Origin: JAPPHA01 sp963662705
Lineage (GTDB): Bacteria > Pseudomonadota > Alphaproteobacteria > Rhodobacterales > Rhodobacteraceae
Direction: 5' to 3'
DNA: 64,000 nucleotides
Assembly: GCA_963662705.2 (NCBI GenBank)
Contig: OY759767.1
Location: 1,612,001 to 1,676,000 of the forward strand
Positions 1-8,356 of the stretch are shown in pieces (positions within the stretch are counted from its first letter, which is position 1; each line of letters begins with the position of its first letter). The position numbers were made by a program, and so were the translations under genes. The notes under the pieces were generated by a model, which saw nothing but the letters and a program-made list of their open reading frames with translations, searched no databases and was not told the DNA's origin.

Positions 1-115
1 GAATGAACCTCTTTTCCCACGGCAAAACCGCGAAGGGTTCCCCGTCATGATCGCCCCCGGCCAGCGTCAGGCCAGCCAGGTAGTCAATCAGAGCACGACT
101 CAAAGTGTGTTGCAT
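1..115 (-). CDS. Terminase large subunit, N-terminal fragment (runs off left edge)
   Basis: A minus-strand reading frame opens with ATG at 115 and is still open at base 1. The 38 visible residues read as the start of a phage terminase large subunit: an N-terminal helix, then GEPFAVLPWEKRF, the pattern that precedes the ATPase domain in many terminases. The enzyme packages phage DNA into capsids. It lies downstream of three small same-strand genes and an integrase, so it fits a prophage or phage-satellite module. Only the first part is present, so Walker motifs and the nuclease domain cannot be checked. The assignment rests on a short stretch and on context. Confidence 0.6.
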   Translation of the reverse strand, partial: MQHTLSRALIDYLAGLTLAGGDHDGEPFAVLPWEKRFI

Positions 116-171
116 GGAAACTCCGCCCGCCGAAAACCCCCTCCAACGTCCGATTTCCGGTCAGGGATCCC

Positions 172-360
172 CTACCTCTCCTCGAACGAATGACACGATT
201 CAACCGGGGAAGTGTATGGATGAGTGGTCAGAGTAATCGGCACATCGGCATTATCGTTCTGGCATTCGCCATGCCTCAAGCCTGGTCTTCCCTCTTTCGA
301 CTCCTTGCTCTCAAGCCACCACTTGCAGAAACCGCAAACCCTGTCTGTACTCATCGTCAT
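172..360 (-). CDS. Small cysteine-rich phage-type protein (62 aa)
   Basis: This 62-residue protein has a CxxC pair followed by KWW near the N-terminus (CGFCKWW), then a GEC and a late CHSF. Four regularly spaced cysteines suggest a small zinc-binding fold. Its ATG overlaps the stop of the upstream gene by four bases (ATGA at 357-360), which supports real coding and translational coupling. Similar tiny Cys proteins are common in temperate phage and island modules and have no known function. It lies just upstream of the terminase fragment. Confidence 0.6.
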   Translation of the reverse strand: MTMSTDRVCGFCKWWLESKESKEGRPGLRHGECQNDNADVPITLTTHPYTSPVESCHSFEER

Positions 361-614
361 TTCCCTTTCAGTTCTTTGAGCGTCTTGCGCAGTCCGTACA
401 TCGTTTTAGCATCTTCAACCCGCTTCTGCTGGCAGTGGTACAAACTCATTTTAATACTGTCACGTTCGGCAATCACATCATCAATTCTGCGGTTGATCCC
501 TTCCGGCAAATCCGCGCCCATGATCGATACTCGTTCTTCCAGAAGATCAACCTGCAAAGTCAGTTGGCTTACCTTGGCCTGAAGCGATTGGATAAGTTCC
601 TGTTCCTCAGTCAT
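357..614 (-). CDS. Small coiled-coil protein of the phage-like element (85 aa)
   Basis: The protein is dominated by leucine-rich heptad-like helices (LIQSLQAKVSQLTLQVDLLE) and charged residues, so it is predicted to be a coiled coil. I chose ATG 614 because it overlaps the TGA of the upstream HTH gene in an ATGA junction at 611-614. An in-frame ATG at 641 would add nine residues. The stop overlaps the start of the 62-aa Cys protein in the same way, so the three genes form a tightly coupled cassette. I do not recognise the family. Confidence 0.6.
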   Translation of the reverse strand: MTEEQELIQSLQAKVSQLTLQVDLLEERVSIMGADLPEGINRRIDDVIAERDSIKMSLYHCQQKRVEDAKTMYGLRKTLKELKGK

Positions 615-1198
615 CGGCCCGAACCCTTGGCCATGGGACATTGCTTGCCCTTGCCTAACTCGCAACCGTCGCTCTCGTACAATTCACGGGGAAGCCCACA
701 TCCCGGAACCGTGCATCGGTTCAACCCGCCCGCGCGTGTATTGCTAACCTCATAGGTAATCTCTTTATCTAAGTAATCCTGTTGGATATTTCCCTGTTGG
801 TGTGTCGATATGACACATGGTTTTGACACATGGTTTTCGGCCAAGTCCCTATTTAACACATGGGTCATGTGTCTATTTGGCACATGGGATTCAGTGACAA
901 TTCGAGTTAGCGTTGCTTGCCGTTGTCCTTGCCGGTTACTTTGCTTTTTTCTCTCGATTACCCCTCGGTCAATCAAACCTCTGAGCGCCCGCATTACGAG
1001 CGTTCTAGACATGTGCGTTTCTTCCATAATGGTCTTTACCGTAGGAAAGCATGTCCCATATGCCGGATCGGATCGATCGAACCGGACATGATCGCCAAAC
1101 ACGCGCATGACCGCATATTCTTGCTCGGTCTCAATTGGCCGTGTCCGCAAGAATGCGGGATAGTTGACCCGTTTGAATGGATTCGGTATGTCAGCCAT
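611..1198 (-). CDS. Helix-turn-helix protein, replication/regulatory type, of the integrated element
   Basis: The 195-residue protein carries a winged-helix-like segment at about residues 30-90: CFPTVKTIMEETHMSRTLVMRALRGL with a following charged wing (IERKKQSNRQGQRQ). This is the layout of helix-turn-helix domains used by phage and plasmid replication or regulatory proteins. The C-terminal part has a possible metal site (CTVPGCG ... CELGKGKQC). It is first of a chain of ATGA-overlapping genes leading to the terminase, and lies about 70 bases downstream of the AlpA-type gene. Function within the element is inferred, not seen. Confidence 0.6.
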   Translation of the reverse strand: MADIPNPFKRVNYPAFLRTRPIETEQEYAVMRVFGDHVRFDRSDPAYGTCFPTVKTIMEETHMSRTLVMRALRGLIDRGVIERKKQSNRQGQRQATLTRIVTESHVPNRHMTHVLNRDLAENHVSKPCVISTHQQGNIQQDYLDKEITYEVSNTRAGGLNRCTVPGCGLPRELYESDGCELGKGKQCPMAKGSGR

Positions 1199-1268
1199 GA
1201 CTTTTCATCCGAAGTCTTCGCCGCCCGTGTTCGCTCGTATCGCGCGGGCGGCAACCTCAATCAGACAA

Positions 1269-1484
1269 TCAAGCCATTGCGTCTTTCTGGCGGTGCATAT
1301 CGGCAAGCCAGGCATCGAGATCGCTTCGGAACCAACGGACGTGACGTGTCCCAATCTTGCACGGTCGCGGGAACCGCCCCCGTTCAACCATCCGCACAAT
1401 ATGGCGTTCGCTCAAACCGATTTCGGTAGATACCTGTTTGCGTGTGAGCAGTGCAGCATTTGGCTTTGAAGATTGCTTAGACAT
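1269..1484 (-). CDS. AlpA-family excisionase/regulator (71 aa)
   Basis: The core LLTRKQVSTEIGLSERHIVR ... GRFPRPCKIGTRHVRW, followed by a W-x-x-AWL-like end, is the MerR-like winged helix of AlpA/excisionase proteins encoded beside P4-type integrases. AlpA proteins activate integrase genes or act as recombination directionality factors. ATG 1484 is preceded by a clear GGAG at 1489-1492. The same frame extends upstream to 1574, but that extension lacks the domain. The gene lies between the integrase and the HTH gene on the same strand. Confidence 0.85.
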   Translation of the reverse strand: MSKQSSKPNAALLTRKQVSTEIGLSERHIVRMVERGRFPRPCKIGTRHVRWFRSDLDAWLADMHRQKDAMA

Positions 1485-1627
1485 TTCGACTCCTACGTTC
1501 GTTCGTTCCGTTCCTTTACTCCGATTTCGCATGTTCTCCGTTAAATGCCTGTTGCACTCTATAGGTGACTCCACATGTCAAGTAAACCCTTGAAACTGCA
1601 TAATAAAATATGCACACCTGCCCATAT

Positions 1628-1650
1628 GAAAAGAGCCGGTTTCCCGGCCC
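1628..1650 (-). terminator. Candidate intrinsic terminator after the integrase gene
   Basis: Read on the minus strand, a GCCGG/CCGGC stem (bases 1644-1648 with 1635-1639) and a four-base loop are followed by TCTTTTC. It lies about 25 bases beyond the integrase stop and separates the integrase from the AlpA gene. Confidence 0.5.
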
Positions 1651-1672
1651 TTTCCCTTGGTATGTCAAGCGT

Positions 1673-2836
1673 TTAGCCCGTCACGACTTCCGCCCATTCG
1701 CTCATGATTTCGCGCCGCATGTCCAAAAGATCAGTTTTCACGTAATGGCTTTCGATTCCGCGAATCGCGTGTGCCAAAGCCATTTCCGCCGCCTCGCGAG
1801 ACTTGCCGGTTTCGCTGCACCACGTCTTGAACGTGCCTCGGAAGCCATGCACCACGCATCCGATTTCCAGTTCCCGCAACAGTTTTGAAAGCGTGTTGTC
1901 TGACAGTGCCACGCCTCGCGGTGACGGGAACACAAGCCCGTTGCCGGTGCTGTAGGCCCGCGCTTCATTCAGCACGTCCATTGCCGCTTGCGACAACGGC
2001 ACGCGGTGCGGTTTGCCGGTTTTCATTCTCGCGCCCGGAACCGTCCACACGTCGCCGTCAACCTCATCCCACGTCATGGCCCGAACCTCGCCCGATCGCG
2101 CCGCCGTCAGTATCAGGAAACGAATTGCCAGTATGGTTGTCGGGAATGCGCTTGACGCCTCGATAGTCGCCAGTGCGGTTGAAACGTCACGCCAATGCAA
2201 TGACGTGTGGCTTTTCCGATGGACGCCATTTTTCGGCAACGCGGCGTCGGTAGCGTCAACTGGATTGTCGGCCCGGTGCGCTTGCGCAATCGCCCATTTC
2301 ATAACCGCTGAAATGCGTTGCTTGACGCGCCGCGCGGTTTCCCGCTTGCCGTTCCAGAAGTCGCCCTTGTCGGTCTTTTGTGTCAGCACGGCCAACACGT
2401 CTTGAGTCGTGATTTTGTTGACAGGCATTTTACCGAGACGCGGGAAAGCGTATTCGGTCAAGCTGGCCCGCCATTGTGCGGCCGATTTCGCGCCGTCTTT
2501 CCAACCCGGCGAATGCAAGGCAATGACGTGTTCGACCGCATCCGCGAATGTCGGAACCTTGCCTTGTGTCCGCAGGTCGCGCGGATCGCCGCCCGCCTTG
2601 GCAAGTCTGCGATATTCAAACGCAATGTCCCGCGCCTCTTTGAGCGTCACATACGGCCATCCTCCCAAACCGAGATCCCGGCGGACTCCGTAGATCGTGC
2701 CACGCCAAACCCAACATTTGGAAAGGGATTTGGTTTTCTTGCTTTCCCGGACATGAAGCCGCAAGCCGTGCAAGTCACCGTAAATCCCAGGCCCGGCGCT
2801 CTTTACGAAAGCCGCTGAAAGCTGTTTCTTTGCCAT
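1673..2836 (-). CDS. P4-type tyrosine recombinase/integrase
   Basis: This 387-residue protein has the usual P4-integrase layout: an N-terminal DUF4102-like arm-binding domain (residues 1-90), a core-binding SAM-like domain (95-200) and a C-terminal catalytic domain. Visible catalytic residues are Arg247 in TAARSGEVR, the HGFR box at 330-333, His356 in LAHAIRG and the nucleophile Tyr365 in ESHYVK. The length is normal and the frame is unbroken, so it may be active. ATG 2836 has a GGGGGAA ribosome-binding site; the longer start at 2860 is less likely. It is the outermost gene of the element, so the attachment site should lie in the 200 bases beyond its start. No tRNA gene is visible there. Confidence 0.93.
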   Translation of the reverse strand: MAKKQLSAAFVKSAGPGIYGDLHGLRLHVRESKKTKSLSKCWVWRGTIYGVRRDLGLGGWPYVTLKEARDIAFEYRRLAKAGGDPRDLRTQGKVPTFADAVEHVIALHSPGWKDGAKSAAQWRASLTEYAFPRLGKMPVNKITTQDVLAVLTQKTDKGDFWNGKRETARRVKQRISAVMKWAIAQAHRADNPVDATDAALPKNGVHRKSHTSLHWRDVSTALATIEASSAFPTTILAIRFLILTAARSGEVRAMTWDEVDGDVWTVPGARMKTGKPHRVPLSQAAMDVLNEARAYSTGNGLVFPSPRGVALSDNTLSKLLRELEIGCVVHGFRGTFKTWCSETGKSREAAEMALAHAIRGIESHYVKTDLLDMRREIMSEWAEVVTG

Positions 2837-3056
2837 GTCGTTTCCCCCACTGTGTACCATAATTTCCTTTTCCTATCGTATGTCACCAATAGGCACAAGT
2901 AGGAATTTGCAGTCATCATCAGTCTAGGGAAAATTATTGAAGTTCAAGGGTTTAGCAATCGGTCATTCCGGCTTCCAGTCTCTAGCAGTCAACACTAGGA
3001 ACAAACAGACATTCCGTTTAGTCGGTCTGTCTCTCCGCCAACAACCGTTGCGCGTT
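2837..3056. other. Gene-free stretch expected to contain the element's attachment site
   Basis: About 220 bases between the integrase start and the toxin-antitoxin remnant hold no gene or tRNA. P4-type integrases usually sit next to their attachment core, so the end of the element should be here. The second core would be outside the window, so the exact site cannot be set. Confidence 0.4.
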
Positions 3057-3341
3057 TCAGTTGCTGTTTCGCTCCAGACCGACTTTGAGCCGCGTGCAGG
3101 TTGCCCTGGCAAAACGGCTCAACGTAGTGAAGGACGACGATACCCGACCGCCCTCCAGCCGCGCGATCGCTGACTGCGTCGTGCCAAGCCGCCGGGCAAC
3201 TTCCGCCTGCGTGAGCTTTGCGGCGGTCTGCGCGCGAACCAGCTCCTCGTCCAATGCGTACTCCTCATCCACCTGTGCGTATTCCTCGCGGTATTTCGGG
3301 TCCTCCACGAACCGCTTTTACAGATCTTTCAGTTTCGTCAT
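3057..3341 (-). pseudogene. HigA/XRE-type antitoxin with a stop at codon 8
   Basis: The frame starts with ATG 3341 (MTKLKDL), meets TAA at 3318-3320, and continues in frame with KRFVEDPKYREEYAQ, then a complete XRE helix-turn-helix (LTQAEVARRLGTTQSAIARL) and a normal end. Intact HigA-like antitoxins of the HigB/Gp49 class read straight through this point, so a single base change broke the gene. Re-initiation at GTG 3308 could still make an 83-residue protein containing the whole HTH, so residual antitoxin activity is possible. The ATG overlaps the toxin stop in an ATGA junction, the usual toxin-first order. Confidence 0.8.
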
Positions 3342-3620
3342 GGCGTCACCTGCTTCATCCGTTCCTTCGCAGTCTGGAGGGCGCGGCGCGGTGTCTTGCG
3401 GGATATCTTTACGAAAACGTGCAGAACCACAACCCGCCGCCTGCTGGCCGTCATGTAGATACCCCGGGCGATGCCTTCCGCCGCATTGACCCGCAACTCC
3501 CACAGCTTGCCGTTAAGATGCCAGACGTGCGGCGTTCGTAACGCATCCAAATCGACGTTCTCGACCGGCGGCCTCCCTATCCGTTGGTTGATCTGCTTCG
3601 AGGCGTTCCTGCAAGCAGTA
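3338..3620 (-). pseudogene. HigB/phage Gp49-like toxin, 5' end degenerate
   Basis: The C-terminal two thirds match the HigB/Gp49-like ribosome-dependent RNase toxin family: HLNGKLWELRV, then RGIYMTASRRRVVVLHVFVK and KTPRRALQTAKERMKQ. No convincing start codon or N-terminal beta-strand precedes it in frame. The frame runs upstream through unrelated residues to 3793, so the 5' end appears truncated or shifted. The stop overlaps the antitoxin start by four bases. The upstream limit given here is approximate. With the antitoxin also broken, the locus is most likely an inactivated toxin-antitoxin pair. Confidence 0.65.
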
Positions 3621-3801
3621 TGGAATGATATGTCGATTAAGCCAGAACCCGGTGTGGTGATTGTCTTAAGTGATCGGTGAACGCATCCGTTCCCCGTGGA
3701 ATTCGCAAGGCAGAGGGTTTCCCGGTCGATGGCGAGGCTCTTGGCAGTGGCGCCTGTTCTGGCAGAGACCGGCCGATCTACCGCCGAACACACAAAATCC
3801 G

Positions 3802-3856
3802 TTGACTTTTACAGACCTTATCCTAAGTTATCAAAAAACGATAAATTAATGTAAGG
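3802..3856 (+). promoter_or_regulatory. Possible promoter region of the AAA ATPase gene
   Basis: The 60 bases before the ATPase are AT-rich unlike their surroundings. They hold a TTGACT -35-like hexamer at 3802-3807, a loosely matching -10 candidate near 3824-3833, and a TAAGG ribosome-binding site at 3852-3856. Spacing is not ideal, so the assignment is tentative. Confidence 0.3.
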
Positions 3857-3865
3857 TTGCTAAAT

Positions 3866-5047
3866 ATGGACCCTAGGCAAAACCCTTACGCTCCGGGCGC
3901 AGGGACGCCCCCACCCGAACTCGCCGGGCGGGACGATTTGATCGAACGCGCAGCTGTTGCGCTCGACCGAATTCGCGGAGGAAGGGCAGCTCGGAGCTTC
4001 ATTCTCTACGGGCTGCACGGGGTCGGCAAGACCGTCCTGCTGAACCGAATTCGTCTCGATGCCGAAGCGCGCGGCATCGTAAGCGTCAGAATGGAGGCCC
4101 CCGAAGAACGATCGCTGCCAGCACTGCTCGCTCCGGCACTGCGGGCGGCTCTCATGCGCTTGAGCCGCGGCGAGGTGCTCAAGGACAATGCACAGAGAGC
4201 CATGCGGGCGTTGGCGGGTTTCGTCGGTGCTCTCCGGGTAAATTACCAGGACCTGGAAGTCAGGATAGACATCGACCCCGAGATCGGGCTGTCCGACAGC
4301 AGCGATCTCGACACCGATCTCACGGACCTCCTTACGACCCTCGGCAATGCCGCGCACGAACGTGAAACAGCACTCGTGTTTTTCATCGACGAACTCCAAT
4401 ATGTGCCGGAAGACCAATTGGCGTCGCTGATTGCCGCGCTCCACAGCACCAGCCAGGAGCAACTACCGATTACCATGGTGGCAGCGGGCCTGCCTCAGCT
4501 AGTCGGACGGACCGGCAACGCCAAGTCGTACGCGGAACGCCTCTTCGAGTTCGCACCGGTTGGTCGCCTCGACGATAACGACGCCCGGGACGCGCTCATC
4601 GTTCCCGCCTCCAAGGAAGGAGTCGAATTCCACCCGGAAGCCGTCGCGGAAGTTTTGCGCGAGACGAACGGGTATCCGTACTTCCTTCAGGAGTGGGGCA
4701 AGCACAGTTGGAATACCGCCGATCATTCCCCGATCATGCTCAGTGACGCTCAGCGGGCAACACGCGAAGCACTGGCCGAGTTGGATGCGAGTTTCTTCCG
4801 CGTGCGATTGGACCGATTGACGCCGACCCAGAAGCGCTACTTGCGTGCCATGGCAGAACTTGGACCGGGGCCCCATCGATCCGGAGACATCGCCCAAACC
4901 CTCGGCGTGAGAGTCACCACGGTTGCTCCCGTCCGCAACCTACTGATCGCCAAAGGCATGATCTACAGTCCCGCTCACGGCGACACCGCATTCACCGTGC
5001 CGCTCTTCGATGGCTTCATGAGGCGAATTATGCCGGACATATCCTGA
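3866..5047 (+). CDS. ORC/CDC6-like AAA ATPase (AAA_16 type), stand-alone
   Basis: The 393-residue protein has a Walker A GLHGVGKT at residues 49-56, a Walker B with FFIDEL at about 172-177, and a C-terminal winged-helix region (about 315-390; RSGDIAQTLGVRVTTVAPVR). This is the domain order of ORC/CDC6-like and STAND-related bacterial ATPases. Similar single genes occur widely and their substrate is unknown. ATG 3866 is chosen for the TAAGG nine bases upstream; a TTG at 3857 is less likely. There is no same-strand partner within 130 bases. It lies beside a phage-like element and a dead toxin-antitoxin locus, so a defence role is possible, but nothing in the sequence demonstrates it. Confidence 0.8.
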   Translation: MDPRQNPYAPGAGTPPPELAGRDDLIERAAVALDRIRGGRAARSFILYGLHGVGKTVLLNRIRLDAEARGIVSVRMEAPEERSLPALLAPALRAALMRLSRGEVLKDNAQRAMRALAGFVGALRVNYQDLEVRIDIDPEIGLSDSSDLDTDLTDLLTTLGNAAHERETALVFFIDELQYVPEDQLASLIAALHSTSQEQLPITMVAAGLPQLVGRTGNAKSYAERLFEFAPVGRLDDNDARDALIVPASKEGVEFHPEAVAEVLRETNGYPYFLQEWGKHSWNTADHSPIMLSDAQRATREALAELDASFFRVRLDRLTPTQKRYLRAMAELGPGPHRSGDIAQTLGVRVTTVAPVRNLLIAKGMIYSPAHGDTAFTVPLFDGFMRRIMPDIS

Positions 5048-5185
5048 CCAAGTGAGGACAGGTCCCCATTATCCCTGCAGCAACTCAATCGAAGCAAGAT
5101 TCGATCATTGGTACGCGTCAGGCCGGATGGTAGAGGATGGCGAAGGCGAACCCCGACCATCCAGTTCTTGCAGGAGTTCAACCAG

Positions 5186-6142
5186 ATGAATCTTCCAGGC
5201 AAATCCACGATTGAAAACGCAGCGGCGCGAGTCCGGAATGTCTTCGGACCGACGCCCCAATATGCGTGGCCCTTGCTGTCGGCACGCGTCGGGGCCGAGG
5301 TTTGGGTCAAGCACGAGAACCACACGCCAATCGGCGCGTTCAAGATTCGGGGAGGGCTCGCCTACATGGATTCGGTCGAAGCCGACACGGTTATCGCGGC
5401 CACCCGGGGCAATCACGGGCAATCGATTGCCATGGCGGCCGGACTTGCGGGCAAGAGAGCGGTCATCGCGGTTCCCGAATGCAACAGCCGTGAAAAGAAT
5501 GCCGCAATGAAAGCTTTCGGCGCCGAACTCGTGGTTCACGGCGAAGACTTCCAGGATGCCTACGACTATGTTCGGGAACGAGCGGCTCGGGACGAGTTTC
5601 ACCTCGTGCCGTCGTTCCATGAGCTGCTCGTCGCCGGAGTCGCGACATACAGCGTCGAATTCCTGTCGGCCGTTCCGGATCTCGATGTCGTGTACGTCCC
5701 GATCGGGCTGGGGTCCGGGATTTGCGGTGCGGTCTCGGCGCGGGAATTGCTCGGAAAAACGACGGAAATCGTCGGGGTTGTTGCCGAACAGGCACCCGCA
5801 TACGCCTTGAGTTTCCTGGCCCGTCACCCGGTTTCGACGAATTCAGCCGAGACGATTGCAGACGGGGTGGCCTGCCGGCAAGTGGACCCAGCGGCGCTCG
5901 AGGTCATCCTCACCCATGTCGCGCGGGTGGTTACCGTTTCGGAGGCCGAGATCAGGAACGCGATGAGATGGTATTTCATGGACACGCACAACGTGGTTGA
6001 AGGGGCCGGGGCGGCACCGCTTGCCGCGCTGATGAAAGAACGCGAGGCAGCAAAAGGAAAGACGGTCGGGATCGTCGCGAGCGGTGGAAACGTGGACACC
6101 GACGTATTTTGCCGGGTTCTCGCTGCGGGCGAAGAGTCGTGA
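5186..6142 (+). CDS. Threonine/serine dehydratase-like PLP enzyme
   Basis: This 318-residue fold-type II PLP enzyme deaminates a hydroxy-amino acid to a keto acid. The PLP lysine is Lys53 in GAFKIRGG, the substrate loop is AATRGNHGQS, and the phosphate-binding glycine loop is LGSGICG. There is no C-terminal ACT domain, so it is the short catabolic form, akin to threonine/serine dehydratases and EutB-type enzymes of ectoine use. ATG 5186 has AGGAG ten bases upstream; the frame opens earlier at 5108 without domain support. It is followed 100 bases later by an enolase-superfamily gene on the same strand. The physiological substrate is uncertain. Confidence 0.88.
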   Translation: MNLPGKSTIENAAARVRNVFGPTPQYAWPLLSARVGAEVWVKHENHTPIGAFKIRGGLAYMDSVEADTVIAATRGNHGQSIAMAAGLAGKRAVIAVPECNSREKNAAMKAFGAELVVHGEDFQDAYDYVRERAARDEFHLVPSFHELLVAGVATYSVEFLSAVPDLDVVYVPIGLGSGICGAVSARELLGKTTEIVGVVAEQAPAYALSFLARHPVSTNSAETIADGVACRQVDPAALEVILTHVARVVTVSEAEIRNAMRWYFMDTHNVVEGAGAAPLAALMKEREAAKGKTVGIVASGGNVDTDVFCRVLAAGEES

Positions 6143-6245
6143 CTGGTTCGCCGGTCGGCCGATCGAGTTCGATCGCCAGGCGGTTCGGCCGTGACGGGGT
6201 CGTCGTCCTTTGCGGTCCGGACAACCGCCTTGCCGGGAGCGCGCC

Positions 6246-7346
6246 ATGAAACTGGAATCCATCGAGTCCTTTGCCGACGAATGGGTCGGTTTCGTGCGGG
6301 TTAAGACCGAATGCGGCCTTGAGGGCTGGGGCCAGGTCTCGACCTACAACGCCGACATCACGGTCCAGGTCCTGCATCGCCAGGTTGCGCCCTGGATGCT
6401 CGGGGAAGAACTCGATGAGCTAGACCATGTTCTCGACCGGGTCACGGAAAGAGAGCACAAGTTTCCGGGCTCGTACTTGCGGCGGGCAATGGCCGGTGTC
6501 GATACGGCCATCTGGGACGCACGGGGGAAGGAAGCCGGGAAACCGGTGGTCGAGTTGCTCGGAGGCAGGCCCGGACCACTGCGGGCGTATGCGTCGTCCA
6601 TGAGAAGGGATGTCACGCCCGATGAGGAAGCCAGCCGCCTGGCCCGGTTGCGCGATGCCCATGGTTTCGATGCGTTCAAGATCCGTGCAGGTGCGGAAGT
6701 CGGCCGAGACCAGGATGAATGGGCAGGCCGGACCGAAGAGATCATTCCGACCGTCCGCCGGGTCCTTGGGCCGGACATGGACCTGCTGATCGATGCGAAC
6801 TCCTGCTACTCGGCCGACCGGGCAATCGAGATCGGGCGAATTCTCGAAGACTGGGGATACTGCCACTACGAGGAGCCGTGCCCGTACTGGGACCTGGAGC
6901 AAACGAGGAAAGTATGCCGTACGCTGACTATTGACGTGACCGGGGGCGAACAGGATTGCGAGTTGGCCAACTGGCGTCGAATTGTCGAGGGCAGGATCGT
7001 CGACATCGTCCAGCCGGACATTCTCTATGTCGGCGGGCTCAGCCGGGCCCTGAGAGTGGCCCGGATGGCGTCAGGCAAGGACATCCCGGTAACGCCTCAT
7101 TGCGCAAACCTGTCCATGGTGACGCTGTTTACCATGCATTTTCTGAAAGCGTTGCCGAATGCCGGGAAATACCTCGAGTTTTCGATTGAGGGCCCGGAAT
7201 ACTATCCGTGGCAATACGGGCTTTTCGTGGAATCTCCATATGGGGTCGACGATGGCTGCGTGACCGTCAGCGAGAGACCGGGGTGGGGCGTCGACATCAA
7301 TCCCGAGTGGCTCGCCAGGTCCGCTTACCAGGTCAGTCGAGCGTGA
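6246..7346 (+). CDS. Mandelate racemase/muconate lactonizing (enolase superfamily) enzyme
   Basis: The 366-residue protein has both enolase-superfamily domains. Visible active-site candidates are Lys145 in FKIRAGA, metal ligands Asp183 (LIDANS), Glu209 (HYEEP) and Glu235 (GGEQD), and His285 (TPHCAN) as the second acid/base. This set fits the mandelate racemase subgroup, many members of which dehydrate acid sugars or racemise hydroxy acids. ATG 6246 follows a GGGAG. The preceding dehydratase may be cotranscribed. The reaction cannot be fixed by sequence. Confidence 0.88.
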   Translation: MKLESIESFADEWVGFVRVKTECGLEGWGQVSTYNADITVQVLHRQVAPWMLGEELDELDHVLDRVTEREHKFPGSYLRRAMAGVDTAIWDARGKEAGKPVVELLGGRPGPLRAYASSMRRDVTPDEEASRLARLRDAHGFDAFKIRAGAEVGRDQDEWAGRTEEIIPTVRRVLGPDMDLLIDANSCYSADRAIEIGRILEDWGYCHYEEPCPYWDLEQTRKVCRTLTIDVTGGEQDCELANWRRIVEGRIVDIVQPDILYVGGLSRALRVARMASGKDIPVTPHCANLSMVTLFTMHFLKALPNAGKYLEFSIEGPEYYPWQYGLFVESPYGVDDGCVTVSERPGWGVDINPEWLARSAYQVSRA

Positions 7347-7543
7347 GCGTTTCGAGCGGAGAACGCGCATCGAGAGGGAACTCCGCCGGGCAGAAACACG
7401 GGATTCCGGGTGCCGTGAAAGTCCTGGTCGGCGCTCTGCGAGAGGCATGCTTCCGTGATTGCGAAGCGCGGCCCGGTCGAAGATGAACGGCGAACCGGTG
7501 CAATACGGTCAGACAGGTCGTACCTGGCGTGAAAACTCCGGCC
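7347..7543. other. Convergent intergenic region, nothing recognised
   Basis: About 200 bases separate the plus-strand enolase-superfamily gene from the end of the hpa operon on the minus strand. No gene, strong hairpin with U-tract or repeat was seen. Confidence 0.4.
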
Positions 7544-8356
7544 TCACGTCGAAAATCTGACCGAGACCGATCCGAAATCCCCGAAACTCGCCTCGAATCG
7601 GTCCCCGGGGCCCGCTTCGATCGGACGAATGAACGATCCGGACAATACGACATCGTTCGGACGGATCCGGTGTCCGACGGACGCAAGGCGTTCGGCCAGC
7701 CACGCGATGGCGAGCGGCGGGTCGTCCAGGACACCTGCCCCCAGACCGGTCTCTTCGACAACCCCGTTTCTCGAGACGATAGCCCCGACCCACCTGAGGT
7801 CGCGACTGTCCGCCGGAACCCGGTTTTCTCCAAGCACGATCCCCGCATTGGCAGCGTTGTCGGCAATCGTGTCCAGAACGCTGCGCGAGGCCCCGGAAAC
7901 GGGGTCATGCCTGACAATCCTGGTATCGAGAATCTCGAGGGCGGGGCAGACGTACCGTGTCGCCGACATGACATCTTCCCGGGAAACCGGTCCGCTGCCG
8001 TCAAGTCCGTGTTCCATGACGAAGGCGATTTCGGCCTCGATCCGCGGCTGAATGTACCTGCCCAGTGGCACGCTGGCGCCCGATTCGAAATGCATGTCGT
8101 CGAACAGAACGCCACTGTCCGGGATATCGATATTGAGGGCGGTTTGCATGGCCCTGGACGTCAGCCCGATTTTCCATCCGGTTGCCGTCCGTCCCGATGC
8201 GATCTTGCGGTCGACCAGGCGCTGTTGAATTGAATAGGCGTCCGCCATCGTGAGGTCAGGATGGGCTCTTGAAACGAGACCGATCTGCACGCGATCCCGT
8301 TCTGCCTCGAACAGCCGGTCCGCGATTTCCGCTGCCGTATCGGGATCGAGCGTCAT
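7544..8356 (-). CDS. hpaH: 2-oxohept-3-ene-1,7-dioate (OHED) hydratase
   Basis: The 270-residue protein belongs to the HpaH/MhpD/4-oxalocrotonate decarboxylase family, with typical TGWKIGLTSRAMQ, EAEIAFV (metal-site glutamates), CPALEILDTR and VVLSGSF segments. HpaH adds water to 2-oxohept-3-ene-1,7-dioate in the homoprotocatechuate meta pathway. Its ATG overlaps the stop of hpaG (ATGA at 8353-8356), and it is last in the hpaF-E-D-G-H operon. Length matches the family. The context makes HpaH more likely than a toluene/phenol-pathway paralogue. Confidence 0.9.
   Translation of the reverse strand: MTLDPDTAAEIADRLFEAERDRVQIGLVSRAHPDLTMADAYSIQQRLVDRKIASGRTATGWKIGLTSRAMQTALNIDIPDSGVLFDDMHFESGASVPLGRYIQPRIEAEIAFVMEHGLDGSGPVSREDVMSATRYVCPALEILDTRIVRHDPVSGASRSVLDTIADNAANAGIVLGENRVPADSRDLRWVGAIVSRNGVVEETGLGAGVLDDPPLAIAWLAERLASVGHRIRPNDVVLSGSFIRPIEAGPGDRFEASFGDFGSVSVRFST

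Noticed and set aside
5108..5185. Longer N-terminus for the threonine dehydratase-like gene
   Set aside because: ATG 5186 has a good ribosome-binding site and a normal family start; the upstream codons are not conserved.
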